Below, piece after piece: positions 11,852 to 23,854 of a stretch of DNA of 64,000 bases (the stretch's first letter is position 1; each line of letters opens with the position of its first letter). The notes under the pieces were generated by a model. The model saw only the letters and a list, made by a program, of their open reading frames with translations, was not told the origin of the DNA and did not search any database. The translations under genes were made by a program, and so were the position numbers. The stretch is from positions 186,001 through 250,000 of the forward strand of contig JAYWVB010000013.1 of assembly GCA_039881045.1 (NCBI GenBank). The letters are read 5' to 3'. The stretch is from Chaetomium olivaceum (lineage: Eukaryota > Ascomycota > Sordariomycetes > Sordariales > Chaetomiaceae).

Positions 11852-12943
11852 ATGAACACATACAACTTTGAAACTCGTTTGTCTAGCGTCATGTCGTCGG
11901 TTGGGGGCCAAATCCCTACTACGTATACCCTGGCGAATTCTGGTGACACAATCCTCACCTTGAAGAAGCCAAATGGGTCATTAGGGCTGCCAAACGGCGG
12001 CGGGGGTGACAGCAAAACGGCATCCTCCGACCCTTCAAGTTCAGTGGCGCCCTCTCCGATAACATTTCGACTTTCGTCACACCATTTGACCCAAGCCTCG
12101 TCCGTGTTTAAGGCCGCATTGACCGGCTTCTGGAAAGAAGGTTCCGTCACCGAAAGTGGATATTATGAGATCAGCGCAGAGGACTGGGATGTTGAGGCCA
12201 TGCGCGTCGTCTTGTCCTTGATTCACAGCCGTACCAAGAGCATCCCGCGCACCGTCACCCTTGAGATGCTGGTCAAGATCGCTGTTCTGGTCGATTATTA
12301 CGAACTCCACGAGGCAGTCCATTTTTTTGCGGCACTCTGGATCGATGCGCTCCGCTCCTCGGTCCCCAAGGTTTATAGTCCAGATATAATGCTCTGGATC
12401 TGCCTGTCCTGGGTTTTCAAGGACGCGCCTATTTTTGCGGCTGTTACAAAGCTTGCTATTGAGGAAAGCCCGGGGAAAATGTCAACAGACACTGATCTTC
12501 CGATCCCAACGAGTGTGTTCAGTAGGTTTCGCGGAATACGCCGTACCATGTTTCTCGATGGTAGCTGACGGGATTAAACAGACCAAATCAACGCAAAGCG
12601 GGAATATGTGTTATCGCAAATCAGCCTTCAGCTCAACGCTGTGAAACATCTCCTTTGTTCTGGCACAATTGGCTGTTCTTTCGAGTGTCGCTCTCTACTC
12701 CTCGGTGCCCTTATCAAGTATATGCATGACGATGGTTTACTGTACGCCGGGTTGCATTCGGTGTCAGAGGGCCGTAGCCTCACAGCTGTTATTCAAAGGG
12801 TCCGGGACATGCAGGCTCCAAGCAGAGATTGGCACCCGCAAAGGTCAGCGTTTGCGTCCTGCAAAGTTTCACTCACTAGCCTTACGGAACGTTGTCTGGA
12901 AGAGGCCCTCAAGAATATAAGGGGGTTGACGTTCCATCATTAA
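11852..12943 (+). CDS. BTB/POZ-domain protein
   Basis: Fungal BTB protein of about 340 aa, probably a Cullin-3 adaptor or protein-interaction module. Two exons: 11852..12521 (donor GTAGGT) and 12582..12943, spliced in phase at VF/N-QINAKREYV. The second possible start at 11891 (MSSVGGQIPTT) is equally plausible. The BTB core reads ITFRLSSHHLTQASSVFKAALTGFWKEG, then ISAEDWDVEAMRVVLSLIHSR, LVKIAVLVDYYELHEAVHFFAALW and ICLSWVFKDAPIFAAVTKLAI, which match the fungal BTB pattern of strand-helix and Y-C-helix. The C-terminal exon is predicted helical, with Cys pairs. It is intact in this model. Partner proteins are not indicated by neighbours. Confidence 0.82.
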
Positions 12944-13594
12944 TAAAATATTCAAATTCCATGAAGATCCAACTACGAAGTCTAACTGTCGTGTAGTGAC
13001 TTTATCATGGGCATTCTTTCACGTCGCGGTTCACTGTTATTAAATAATTAGCTGAAAAAGGAAGACCACGAGGGACTCGGAAATCTACATCTGGCAGACA
13101 ATGCCAACCTAAGGTAAGCATGAAAGATAAAACATTTGATCTAATTACGGTAATGGATTCATAATATTAGTAGCGATCTCACTATCCATACTTGTCCTCT
13201 GCACATTTCCCAGTGAATATGACAAATCTGAGATGCTTCCCAAGCTTCGGTTTGTAACCAACTCCGGTGTCGTAGTATAAGTGCTCCCCTGCCGAGGGCG
13301 ATGCTTTGCTTAGACGGAAAAAGTTGCTGCTAATCTGGTTCAATTACGAAGGCCTTAGGCCTCAAGGGTAAGAAAGTCAAAGGTCGGCCTGGCGAATTTA
13401 AACCGCCATGGGTCGTTAAGACTTATCGACAACCACTCGAAAATACAAGAGTGAATCACGCATCGACCGATCGATCCGCTTGCCGGTTATTTTCTACCTC
13501 TCATAACCATGTTCTAATGACCAGAGCACAGGAACCCAACAACCGAAAAGCCAGCCTTTCCAAAACAGACTCGACCAGGCCCTGAAGGTTGACC
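12944..13594. other. Convergent intergenic region
   Basis: About 0.65 kb, AT-richer than its surroundings, between the BTB and tyrosinase 3' ends. No gene, RNA or repeat recognised. Confidence 0.4.
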
Positions 13595-14999
13595 TCACAG
13601 ATAGACGTAGCAGAAAGGCGACCCACCAACGGTGTTCATCAGATCTCCGAGCCGGATTGGCGGCGCAAGAGGCGAGATGTCAATGATGTCGTCGACCGTG
13701 ACGTTCGGGCTCGGGGGAAAGTCAAGGAACGTCTGTGTTCCAAAGACGTCCTACGCAACCGACGTTAGCCGGGTTCCACCTTTTCATCCGAATAACAAAT
13801 GACTCACCTTGCGGTTCTTCAAATCCAGCATCTGCCAGATCCAATAAACCCGATCAACCTGCGAGTGATGCAAAAAGAACGCCGGATCCCCAGATGAAAT
13901 AAACGGGTCAGCACCAGGGTCACCACCGATCGTAAAGTGACCACCGCCGTGCACACCCAGCTCACCACGCACATAACGCGGGTCGCCTTGCATGATGCCC
14001 TGGAAGCGCTCGATATCCGGGTTTTTGAGAATCAGCGTCGTCGTATTCAAGAAGCTGGTATAGCGGCTAGCCACGCCCGCATTCAGATCCCGCTTGAGGC
14101 AGCGCGAGTTGTCACCCAGTGGGTTCTCGGAGCTAATAGCGTTGGTCGTGCCATACTGAGCCAGGGCCACAGGACCAATATGCACCGTCATGTTGGCGAA
14201 GGGCCCCGTGGTCACGCAGCCGCCGCCGGAGCCGGCAGGGAGAGGGATCAGTGCCTCGGCGTTGAGAGGCTCCGTTAGGATGAGCCCTTCATGGGGGATG
14301 AAATCGCCGTTGCCGCCGAGGGAGGTGTCCGAGCCGTCAAACACTGGGGACGCGGCTGGGTCGGCGATATCCAAACCCCATTCCCAGTAGGGGATCGTGC
14401 CGCTGTAATTGCACTCGGTCCGGAGCTTCTCTTCGTAAGCCCAGGTGTAGTAGCGGTGCCAGGTGAGGAAGATTCCCTGCGAGTTGTTTGTTAGTAAGAG
14501 GGTGACGGGAGGTTAACTGGGACTGGGTGGGGGAGACAAACTGAAAGATGGATGTTCATGGTCTGCATGAGGTGGATGGCCACGAAATCGTCAAACAGGG
14601 ACTTGGCGCCGGGCATGGTGACGGGGTCGAGAGTGCTGGGCTTCGTGCGGAGGCACTGCACGGCTGCAATGTACTCCTTGCGCTGCTTCGCGGAGAGAGT
14701 TCTCCTGAGGGCCATGAGTGAGCTACCGCCTATTTCTAGCTGATACATGACATGCAATCTCACCATTCTCTGCGAATCCTCAACTTGTCTGGAGTGCAGG
14801 TGTTGACGGCGGCACGGCGAGACTTGCAGCGAATCTTAGGGTCCGTGTTCTTGTAAGCCAGCTTAGCCAGGTCACTGAGAGCTTCGCCGTTCTCGATCTG
14901 TGCAGCGCTGTAGTCGGACAGCTGCGGTAGCTTGGGAACGGACGCGCCGAGAACCGACGCGATGAGCGCGAACACCACGGATTGCTTGAGGGCCACCAT
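13595..14999 (-). CDS. Short secreted tyrosinase / catechol-oxidase-like type-3 copper enzyme
   Basis: Binuclear copper oxidase acting on phenols or catechols. Four exons: 14999..14764, 14704..14542, 14476..13808 and 13750..13595 (407 aa), all with good borders. The start ATG at 14999 (context CACCATG on the coding strand is weaker, CATCATGGTG) opens a signal peptide MVALKQSVVFALIASVLG. The CuA site has three histidines at about residues 123, 131 and 140 (FVAIHLMQ, NIHLSG, LTWHRYYTWAYEEKLR). The CuB site has VHGGGHF (about 309, 313) and FFLHHSQVDRVYWIWQ (about 336-337). It lacks the long C-terminal propeptide of intracellular fungal tyrosinases, so it fits the 'short' secreted class (tyrosinase or catechol oxidase). 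A possible role is in melanin or lignin-phenol oxidation. The frame is intact. Confidence 0.93.
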
Positions 15000-16235
15000 G
15001 ATGGACGATCTAAGAAAGGAAAGTAAAGAGCGACAAACCAAGAGAGAGTGGCTTAACCAAAAGGGCGAACCAAAGAAAGCCACGGTCGACGGCTCGCTTA
15101 TATACATTGGACATGCCTGAGCCGCAAAGCCATCAACACCCCACGATGGAACACTGCTGTTGGCGGCTGGGATTCCATCTTTGGATGTCATACGAATTCA
15201 TCGCCAAACATGAGTTAGTGTCGGTTCGACCGGACCGTTGGTGCAGGGCTTGGGCGGTTGCAACCCCAGCATGACGCAAATTAAATGCGGCTGCTCCCCT
15301 GTCGGGTTGGGTCGCCGATTCTGAGCGGAGGGGGGGAGCTAAAGTTAGGCGACGATAGAAACATCGGCGTGGCAGAGCCAAAGATTTGCAATTTGGTAGA
15401 TTACCTTATCAATAATAGGAAGAGGACGGATACAATTTGAAGTCACGCTATCATACTGTTTCGTCAACAACGCAAGGACGCGTCGGAGAATCGGGAACTT
15501 TCAACATGGAAGATATTCCCAATGCAAACAAAAACGTGCCATTTAAGCACGCGGCTCGGAGAGGTTGCAATCCGTGTTCAATAGCGCTCGAATCGTGGTG
15601 TCTGAGCGGTGCGCCAATGCACGGAGCCTGCAGGACGACGGCGAAGCAAGCAGGGGGGTTAGCGAAGGCGACCAACGGGCAAAGGGCTTAAAGTGAGGAG
15701 GGACGGGAAACACGTGGAGAGTGTGCCACACTTAGAAAGCTCCTGACTTGCCTCCCGGGTAATCGGGTTGTCATTAAATCCCCGGGAAATGGAGGCTGAA
15801 TCCCCACGATTGTGAAAAAGAGGTCCTTCTAGAAGAAAGATGCACTGGTTTGTGGCGCTTTTTCGCACAATGTCCCGAGTCTAGACAAGCATATTTCTGT
15901 GGTAGCGAAAATGTAGGTACAGGGGTTAGGCCGAGATTCAGGGGCTTGGATCTCTCAACAGCCCAATCCAAAAGAAAAGCCTCTCAGAGTTTGATTTGAG
16001 ATTCTCAAGTTCATGAGGGAAATGGGAATGCTCGCGGTTCTGGCATAGCAACAAAATAAAGGTTTGCGACGTGTGGGGGCATGCACTAACTCCAAGACTT
16101 GGAACCCAAGCTCCAGGAGGCCAGAAACGAGTTAGATAATACTCTAGGTACCTTAGTTATTCGTATCTACGAAGTAACTACTTCTCAGCCATGGGACATC
16201 ACATTCTGAAGAGGACCAGCCCGATAACCTACGAG
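15000..16235. other. Intergenic, no supported gene
   Basis: About 1.2 kb between the tyrosinase start and the 3' end of the serine hydrolase. Only short overlapping frames without motifs. It probably holds the tyrosinase promoter. Contains an AGGTACCTTAG palindromic motif at about 16146. Confidence 0.4.
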
Positions 16236-18080
16236 TCACTCCTCAGCCCGCAACAAAGGCTTCCCCAAAGCGGGCAACTCTACCGATTTCGCCTTGCCGT
16301 CCGCACCGACTGTAAAGATCAGCACATCCGTCGGATAGTTCCCCCACCTGATCCTATCACCTTCCGCCCAGGACCCGCAGTCCTCGATAGGGAGCCTCCC
16401 CTCCAACCCGGCCACGCCGCGGAAGGCAATCTTCGTTCCCTCGCCACCGTCTCCCTCGACCAAACCGACAGGGTAGAACCACATGCGCATCTCCCCCTCA
16501 AACCCATCCAGCTGGTGCGTGTTCTCCCGCAGCAACTGCATGATGTCGATGCCGTCGCTCACCAGCGTCGTCATGCAGATGGCCGCCTCGTCAGGGAGGA
16601 GCGTGATCTCCATCGACGCCGTCGACGGCGGGCCATCACTGTCGCTACCCTCTGCTGCCGCGCTCAGCGTGTAGGTGCCCACAAAGTTGGCCAGCGCCTG
16701 GTCGCGCGCGGCCTGTTCGGCGGCGGGCAGCCAGACGTCGTAGAACAGCTGGCGGATTGCCAGGAAAGTCTTACCCGAGACGGGGCCCGCCGTGAGAATG
16801 GAGACACCCATGTCGTAGTCGGGCAACACGCCCAGCAGGCTGGTGTACTCGGCGCCGCCGCCCTGTTTGGTGTAGACGTCGACGATGCGGTTGCGGGTGG
16901 TCTCCGGGGTGGAGCTGACGGGGACGCGCTGGCGCATGATTTCCCACGGGCTGCCCATAGAGAAGTAGGGGCTGGAGACGTGGCTGCCGGGCCGGAGCCA
17001 CTTGCGCGTGTTGATGGGGGAGAGTAGGGTTGAGTTGAGCACGGAGCGGCCGATGGCAGTCAGGTCGTTCATGCAGGAGTAGTAGCCGCCCATGCTGCGA
17101 GGTAGATTAGTGATCTGGTATGGAAGTGCCCAGAGGTGGGGAGGGAGCTTACGGGGATTCGTCGCCGAAGTCGAGGTCCCAGCCGATGTATTTGACGGCA
17201 TCGCTGACGTTGCCCGGGTTGGTGACATAGGTCCGGTGCAGTTCCAGGGGCTCGATGAGTTCCTGTACCACCAAATCGGGGAACGCTATTCCCGTGATAT
17301 TTTCGACGGCGTAGGCGAGGATCTGGAAGGCCATGTTGGAGTAGTTGGGAGTGCGGTAGGATTTGGCGAGGGGATAGGTTCGTAGCACATGCCGCAAGGC
17401 GTCTGCCCTAGTGCATGCGTTGTATGGGGGTGAGCCGCACCTGACAATCTCAGATTCATTTAGCATGCGAAGACCAGGAATATCGGTAAAGCGCGTAGAG
17501 GCATCGGTGAAACCGTCTAAGATGGCAAACTGTTAGCAAGGTTTCCGCCAAAGGATTCAGGTTTGACCGTACAGTCCCTAGATATCCCACTGATCTGGCT
17601 CGCCAGGGTTCCCACCGTGACCTCAGACCAATCCACCTCACGGGTAGCATCTTGGACCTGGTGGTTGGCAAGCTCAGGAATGAACTTCGACACAGGTTCG
17701 TTCCAGTAGTCAAAGCCCAGCTTTGCCAGCACCGTATACACTGTCACAACCTTGGAGATGCTGTGGATCCGAAAGATCGTGTCGGGACCGATCACGAGGG
17801 AGCTATTCTGGTTTGGTGCATGGTTGAAGTGGCGATGAATGGTGCCCTCCTCCTTTGAGAGCGAAGAATAGATCTCGATGGCCCACCATATATTGTCCTT
17901 GTCTATGTCAGGATGGGCCGCGAGGGCTTCGTCGAATTTTGCCTTGGCGGCAACCAGGGCAGGGGCAGCGACATTAGTTGGCGCAGGATAGGCGGGTCCG
18001 AGGAGGGGGCAGTTCTGAGCCTGGCAAATGGTGCCGGCGAACCCGAAGGCCAGAACAATTCGCGATATCGTGGGTCTCAT
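16236..18080 (-). CDS. Secreted beta-lactamase-related serine hydrolase (class C / LACTB-like)
   Basis: Serine hydrolase with the beta-lactamase/transpeptidase fold. Fungal members act as esterases, lactonases or peptidases rather than on antibiotics. Exons 18080..17573, 17516..17153 and 17094..16236 give 576 aa. A signal peptide ([22 protein letters not shown]) is followed by Cys-rich [12 protein letters not shown]. The nucleophile motif SxxK is S107-I-S-K110 in [20 protein letters not shown]. The second motif is YxN in [36 protein letters not shown] loop takes the place of the KTG motif. A C-terminal beta-rich lipocalin-like region (about 200 residues, [16 protein letters not shown] and on) fits the fungal family. 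Splicing at D/Y-GFTD uses a GCTAAC branch point. Intact. Substrate unknown. Confidence 0.9.
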
Positions 18081-20555
18081 GCTGAGAGGGAAATGCTGTT
18101 CGGTTGAGAAACGCAGGACGATGAGTCCAGGAACGACTCCGAACGAGACCGGGCTGCCCTTATATATGAGCAGAAATCTTCCCAGGATGCTCCTAGGAAC
18201 GATGCTTTAACCGTATTATGATGCAATTACAACCCTCTCCCCAGTGTGCGGCCCGCCAGCCGGTCCAATGAAGATTCAATAAACCCTTACAGTTGCGCGG
18301 GAGGATCGGCATGCAATATGTAGGGACAATCCTCAGAACCCACTAGTTTGGCCAAGACCCAAGGACTCGGGTAAGAGAGGGAATAAGGTAGAACCGTGCA
18401 GATACGGCGGCCCGACTGACGCAACATTTGCATCTGAAGGGCTTGAAGGAAGGGTCCTGAATAGGCAGAAATGAGACGAGCCGGTAACTTCGGCACATCT
18501 GAACATTTCCGAGTGTGATGATGGAGAACATCCTGTCGCTGCATCCGGAAAAGGCGGCCGTCGAACCGGGTATGAGCTCCGTCAGACTTGGGGTTCCGCC
18601 AATACTGTTTGTTGACTTACACGAGCTGAAGCGGCCGGTTCGAGGATTGCCGACTCTCAAGGTGCGTGTTCCTGATCCGCGTTGACAAATGGCGTGAAAT
18701 TTGACCGTCTTTAGTTTTCCAACTACTTTGGACAAGGTGTTCGAAGCAACCACTGCGAAGTGTGTATTATGATAGGTACAGCGGTGAAGCATCTGGTTCC
18801 CGGGGCCTGGACAGGAGGAATCGGAACGGTGTGTTCCTCTATGGCAAGGCAGACAGCGGCAAGACTTACATAATTTCAAATTGGAGAAATGTAGGCCGAG
18901 ACGTTGATGGGCGTTTTTTTGGATGGCGAATGGAGGTTCTATTGCTCGGCTGTTAGCTGGCAGGGTGAACGGCTTTCAGTTAAGCCTCAACCCCATATCC
19001 CTACTAGGGGAACAATTGTTGATACTCCCTTTCACAAACATTTTCAATGTAAAGTAAATCTCCATCCCGAGGACTCGTTCGGCGCCACCCAGCTAGCCGG
19101 AGCCATCGAACACTAGGTTACCGACAAGAAGTCCCCACTCGGTTATATCGAGGCTACCGCATCCTATACTCAGGTATATAGTATCCCCGCTCAAGAACAA
19201 CAACTCCTCCCACTCCCACACCACCTGCCGGCCCGGTCTCTAAAACCCGTCCACACGGTCGACTAAAGATAGGTAGCTGGTCTCTTCTACCTAATCAACC
19301 TCGGCAGGCCGCTAGATCCGTCGTAGCCCGCGATAAGACGACGTACGACGCGACCCGTATGAAGGAAGGGTGAGAGATTGATACGAGCCTGTCGGTACTT
19401 GAGGACTATATCCGTAGTTAGGCGCTAGCCGATAGGAACTTCTGTACCGGCCGGGCCGGTAAGGTGCCCTTCTGTATACAGTTCCGGTACAGTATCCTAA
19501 CCAATATACTTAAGAACGTGCTTGACCCGACGAGCGCCCGTACCTACTATACTCTCCTTATTCCCTCTGTTAACCCTTACCTCGCTAACTTAGGCGCCTC
19601 CAAGAATACCAGGTACGCTACGCTATGCCGAGAGGCTATGCGTTATTGTGTTTAAGTTGAAGGCCGCCGAGTACAACCTACGGGGACCTCTAACGTAGCA
19701 TAACACGTAGCTGCGCAAATGAATCGAGAAGGATAATGCCGATCGCACCCTATGTTTCTATTTTGGTCGATATATACTAACTAATAGAAAGGCTCTTAAC
19801 GTATATTAGTCGGGTAACCCCATGTTAGATCCAGCCTTCCTCGTCCGAGTGCAGGAGGGCTATAGCTCCTACGGCCATCTATCCCCGAGGTCCCAACGCC
19901 GTGCCTCAAGGCGTCCAACATAATTGATACCAGAGTAGTCATATAGGTATTTTCTAGTCCAAGCTCGGGGTAATATATGTCGACTCGCACCAGATACGGC
20001 AATAAACCGACGTTGCCTACAACCGCGGCTAGTAATAGTGTCGGGACCCGGTATTGGCACTACTCGACTCCCCGGCCGACCCGGAGCCCGGTACCGCGGG
20101 CATCTCGTTTCAATGACCTTTCAAGCCTATAATAGTAGTTACCTGGCGTCCGCGAGCCAAGTATATTCCTTTCTCGGTGGGTGGGAAGTCGTATGCCATG
20201 GTCATATGCGCCGTCCGGGCGGTGGGGGGGAGGGTAACGGATATTTGGGGGTGTCGGTCAAGAACGGGCAAGGGGAAGAACCGAACAAAGAGAAGGTTGA
20301 GGCGTATCCATGTCCCCTGGTAGCGCCTCCGCTGCTGCCTGTCTCGTACGGGATCGGGCTATGGCGGTAGGTGGTGCTTAGAGTGGAGGAGATCGAGGAC
20401 GAGATGTTGCTTGAGTGGGACGAGGTGACACGGCATTATTAGATGACTCTTTAGGTGAGATGGGAAACCCCCGTATATTCCGGTTGGATGGTCTGTTTTA
20501 GAAGCAGGCTGCAAAAGAGGGAAGCGTGCAGGTCTAAGCAATGGATCTCATGATC
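18081..20555. other. Long intergenic region containing a degenerate TpA-rich segment
   Basis: About 2.5 kb without a supportable gene. 18081-18980 looks like ordinary intergenic DNA. The stretch at about 18990-20060 is described separately as a probable repeat relic. 20060-20555 has no coding signal. Confidence 0.45.
18990..20060. repeat. Probable decayed repeat, TpA-rich
   Basis: Composition changes sharply here: TA dinucleotides become very frequent (TATATCG, GTATATAGTATC, CTATAGC), stop codons fall in all frames, and the TTCGTAGC-like texture differs from both flanks. This is what repeat-induced point mutation leaves behind in Pezizomycotina. Faint gene-like words survive in both directions (for example VRVDIYYPELGLENTYMTTLVS on the - strand near 19930-19990), but no family can be named. 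No terminal repeats were found by eye. Confidence 0.35.
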
Positions 20556-21080
20556 TCAGCAGTTCCCGCCCGCACTCCCGGTCAAATCAACCCCCTGCAA
20601 ATGGCGATGCAACTCGGCAAACTGGCCATCATTTTTGAATACCATCTCCTCCACCCTCTCTAGCGCCTGGGGATATTCTAACTGGAGCAGAGTCCTCGAC
20701 TGCTCGCGCGCCTTGACCACGGCCTCGGGGGCAAACTTGTCCTGGATGAGCTCTGCAAAGATGGCGTTGAATCGAGTCCTTATTTCTTGTGGAAGGGTGT
20801 CCTAAATCCGGTTCAGCGTACTGATTGTACGGTACCGCAGGTTCATCACCGGAAAAGATGAAATGGGAATGCTTACCTGCAAATAGCTGCCGAAATCCAC
20901 GCTCGGTACCCACCACTTCTCTTCGACCTTGAGATCGGCCGAGGGGTTTTGCCTTTGGAGCTCCTCCACCCGCGCGGCCATTGCGGCGAGCTGCTCCTCG
21001 CGCGAAGGCAGCTTTTGTTCAGAATTTGTGGCGCAGCTGGAGGGCGCGTCCGCCGCGCCGCTGGTTGTCGGGGCGCTCAT
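20556..21080 (-). CDS. Small coiled-coil hypothetical protein (149 aa)
   Basis: Two exons, 21080..20877 and 20801..20556, joined in phase 0 at SYLQ/DTLPQEIR (donor GTAAGC, acceptor TTTAG). The N-terminus is Ser/Ala-rich (MSAPTTSGAADAPSS). A short predicted coiled coil follows (REEQLAAMAARVEELQRQNP), then VEEKWWVPSVDFGSYLQ. A helical, charged C-terminal half has FNAIFAELIQDKFAPEAVVKAREQS and ends LTGSAGGNC. The spliced frame and amino-acid composition look genuine. No signal peptide, no membrane segment and no family recognised. Confidence 0.6.
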
Positions 21081-21584
21081 GCTGTTAAGAGGGGGGGGCC
21101 GATGGCTACGGGAATCCGTGTTTGGCGAGCGCAGGAGGAACTGCGCAGATGGGATGGCGTTGCTGCGATAAACGATGGCAAGAAACTGGCAAGAAGCAAA
21201 AGGAGAGAATACGAGGCCAAGCGGGGAGGGTGCTGAGCACTCTGTATGCTAGAGTCGCCCCTCTGGTTGCATGTGGTAGCGTGGCACAGGTCCACAGGAC
21301 CCCCGACTTCGTAGGGCTGGGATAGCATCCCACGCCGTGTGCTGCAACCTACCTAACTATCATTGGTAATATTGCCAAGAGCCCTAGAATGTGGGCCATA
21401 GACAATTGCGATTTCTGAATGGGTGGCTGGTGCGGTCCGGCGGATGAGTGGATGAGGAGCAACGGCATGAAATTGTTACCGGTCGGAGTGAAGCCTCGTC
21501 TCCATGTCAACTCTCATCCTCTGGTTACGACAGCAGCCCAAGGTAATTGAGAGTGTATGCGCGGGAGTTGGTTTTCAGACCCAG
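21081..21584. other. Divergent promoter region
   Basis: About 0.5 kb between the small - strand gene and the HET gene. Frames through it (for example 21504 onward in frame with HET) give N-terminal text unlike the family and are probably leader. No other feature seen. Confidence 0.4.
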
Positions 21585-23330
21585 ATGCATTCCGAGATGG
21601 AACCTTCTTTTGCGTATATTCCCTTGGACCAGCCAGCCGACCACATCAGGCTCCTCACCATCCATCCCGGACTGCCAGACTCGCCTCTCCAATGCACCCT
21701 AACTGTGGTGTCACTGACGCCCCATCCACCGCCGTACGTGGCCATTTCATACACATGGGGCCCTCCTACTCCAGCCACTACCATTATCATCGACGGGAAA
21801 CCAATGATTGTCCGAGAGAGGTGCCATAATGCCCTCCGCACGATGCGCTCGCATCGTATTGGCACGCCAGTGTGGATCGATGCGGTCTGCATCAACCAAA
21901 ACGACATGCAAGAGAAGAGCTTTCAGGTCGGTATGATGGGAACCATCTACCACGGCGCCCTGTCCGTTGCGGCCTGTTTGGAATGCGGCGACAGCCTCAC
22001 CATGGTGCGGAACCTGTATCCCCTGGTCACAGCGACTTTGGATACCAGCCAAGCGCAGGATGAAGTCTTTGAGCGCTGGCAGGCCGCCGTCCACGACATA
22101 CTGCGCAACCCGTACTTTACTCGCATGTGGATCGTACAGGAAATCGGCCTCGCGCGGGAGTTGCGGCTGTACAGCGGTGATGACGTACTGGACTGGTCAG
22201 AGTTTGAGACCCAAACGTACGACTGGCGGGGCAAGATGATGTCGCTGAAGCGCTACCCTCCTGGCCCGGATTTGGAGCGCGCGCTGAAAGAGCTGTCCGA
22301 TACCCGGAACGAGATGGGGACACATAAGACTTATGCCCACCAGAAGCAGAAGCAGACGCCCACGCTCACGGGGCTTATGTCCAGCCATCTAGCGCGGGGA
22401 TGTGAGAACCCGAGGGACAAAATTTATGCCATGCTGCCCATGCTGAAGCACGCGGGCGGGTTCGACTCGCATCACATGCAGCCTGCTTATGATAAGTCGC
22501 CCTGGGAGGTGCTCTGGCAATATGTGAGCATGATCCGGTTTCCTGGTCAGCCCGAACTGCGAAAGAATTCGCTATCCACCGGCTTCGAACTGTGGACAGG
22601 CCTCAAAACTTTTGAGAGCCTAGTTTCGTGCTTTAAAGTACCAGCGGCCGACGTCGCCGCCTTTTTTGCGGCCCGAAAGGCGCAACAAGTCCCCGCCGGT
22701 TCGAACCTCGCTGCTCCGTCGAACGCTATTGAGACACATTTTTTGGGGTACGCTATGCGCATTAGCTGTGCCGACGGTAGTGTATATACCGGTCTTCTTG
22801 CGGACAACTCCGCCCTCTCCGAACTGCCCCAATCAAAACGCCACTTCCTGGCTGCCTGGCCGGGCCTGCCAACAGCCGCCTTTACCCTTGGACAGGGGCC
22901 AACCCCCAACGACACGGAGAGATTCATGATTGACGGGTACTACCCCTTTCCCGGGGACATCCAGACCCTTCAGCGTCTTCCTGAGCGTTGTGATTGCCGC
23001 TCCTCCTCTTGCCCAGCAAAGCGCTCCAAGCGGGACATTTGTAAGTGCAATATGCGTTTCACAAGAAAGACACATACTGCCCCGGTTTGAGACCTGGCTA
23101 ACCCTGTCATCTTCCCATCAGACATGCACCCACAAGACCTCCTCGCGATGGTCTTTCACGCCCAAGTCTCCCCAAGCAATCCTATCACCTGCTTTACCAC
23201 GACACACACCCCGTCCTTCATCCGGATGTGGGAACCGGGGCAGCGCCAGCCGGCGCAGCAACCAGGAGCAGCCCGCCTGCAGATGTCAAATATGCTAGCG
23301 GGCCTGACACGAGCCATCCGGCGTCTGTGA
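21585..23330 (+). CDS. HET-domain (heterokaryon incompatibility) protein
   Basis: Member of the fungal HET family, whose domain triggers cell death on allorecognition and is structurally TIR-like. Exons 21585..23040 (donor GTAAGT) and 23122..23330 give 554 aa. I chose ATG 21585 (MHSEMEPSFAYIPLDQP), though the frame is open from 21504. HET block 1 is PPYVAISYTWGPP (about residue 51). Block 2 is TPVWIDAVCINQND (about residue 97), then EKSFQVGMMGTIYHGA. Block 3 is FTRMWIVQEIGLARELRLYSG. ARGCENPRDKIYAMLPML is the usual post-domain segment. The C-terminal ~250 residues have no named domain. It has no NACHT or WD40 repeats. It lies about 36 kb from Fig1 and the AIG1-like genes. Partner unknown. Confidence 0.93.
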
Positions 23331-23414
23331 CGTAAACTGTCTGCGTCTACCCACGGCTACCCCCTTTGCGGGCGAAGTATACTTCCCATGGTAGCAACCA
23401 TTCATCTTCACACC

Positions 23415-23654
23415 TCACCCCTCCAGCTTCACCGGCCCGCCCATATTAGCCCCGAGCTCATGCCTCACCATGCTGGGGTTGGTGTCACCAAGCAGCTCAC
23501 CCCGGGCAGAGGACGTGCTGTTGCGTTCTTTGGCGCCGTGGTCCAGCGGCGGGCGCATAGGGTTTAGCTGTTGTTGTTGTTGTTGTTTGGAGCCGTGATC
23601 AACTGAATGGTGAGGAACAAGCACTTCGAACCCATCATGGCGATATGACTCCAT
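23415..23654 (-). CDS. Possible small Gln-rich protein or gene remnant
   Basis: 79-codon frame starting MESYRHDGFEVLVPHHSVD, with a CAA/CAG run (seven Gln) and a tail NPSMVRHELGANMGGPVKLEG. Composition looks protein-like and could be the last exon of a decayed gene, but there is no family match and no clear upstream exon. It lies between the convergent HET and GH43 genes. Confidence 0.25.
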   Translation of the reverse strand: MESYRHDGFEVLVPHHSVDHGSKQQQQQQLNPMRPPLDHGAKERNSTSSARGELLGDTNPSMVRHELGANMGGPVKLEG

Positions 23655-23854
23655 CAGCGGACGTTTCTAGCATCAACGTTGGAAAGTTCTGGAGGTACGC
23701 CGAGAGGCAGAGCTACATGTGGGCGAGATTTGCGGCCGTGGAGAACCTCCTCAAAAATATCCTCCTTGTGAAAATCAGGTAGCGGATACTGAATTGGGGC
23801 GTACGCCTCTCGGTGACCGGGGGGGAGGACCTTTCAGGCAATTTCTATTCTCCC

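Noticed and set aside
16191..17027. 278-codon + strand frame
   Set aside because: Exact antisense of the beta-lactamase-like gene, whose motifs are on the - strand; shadow.
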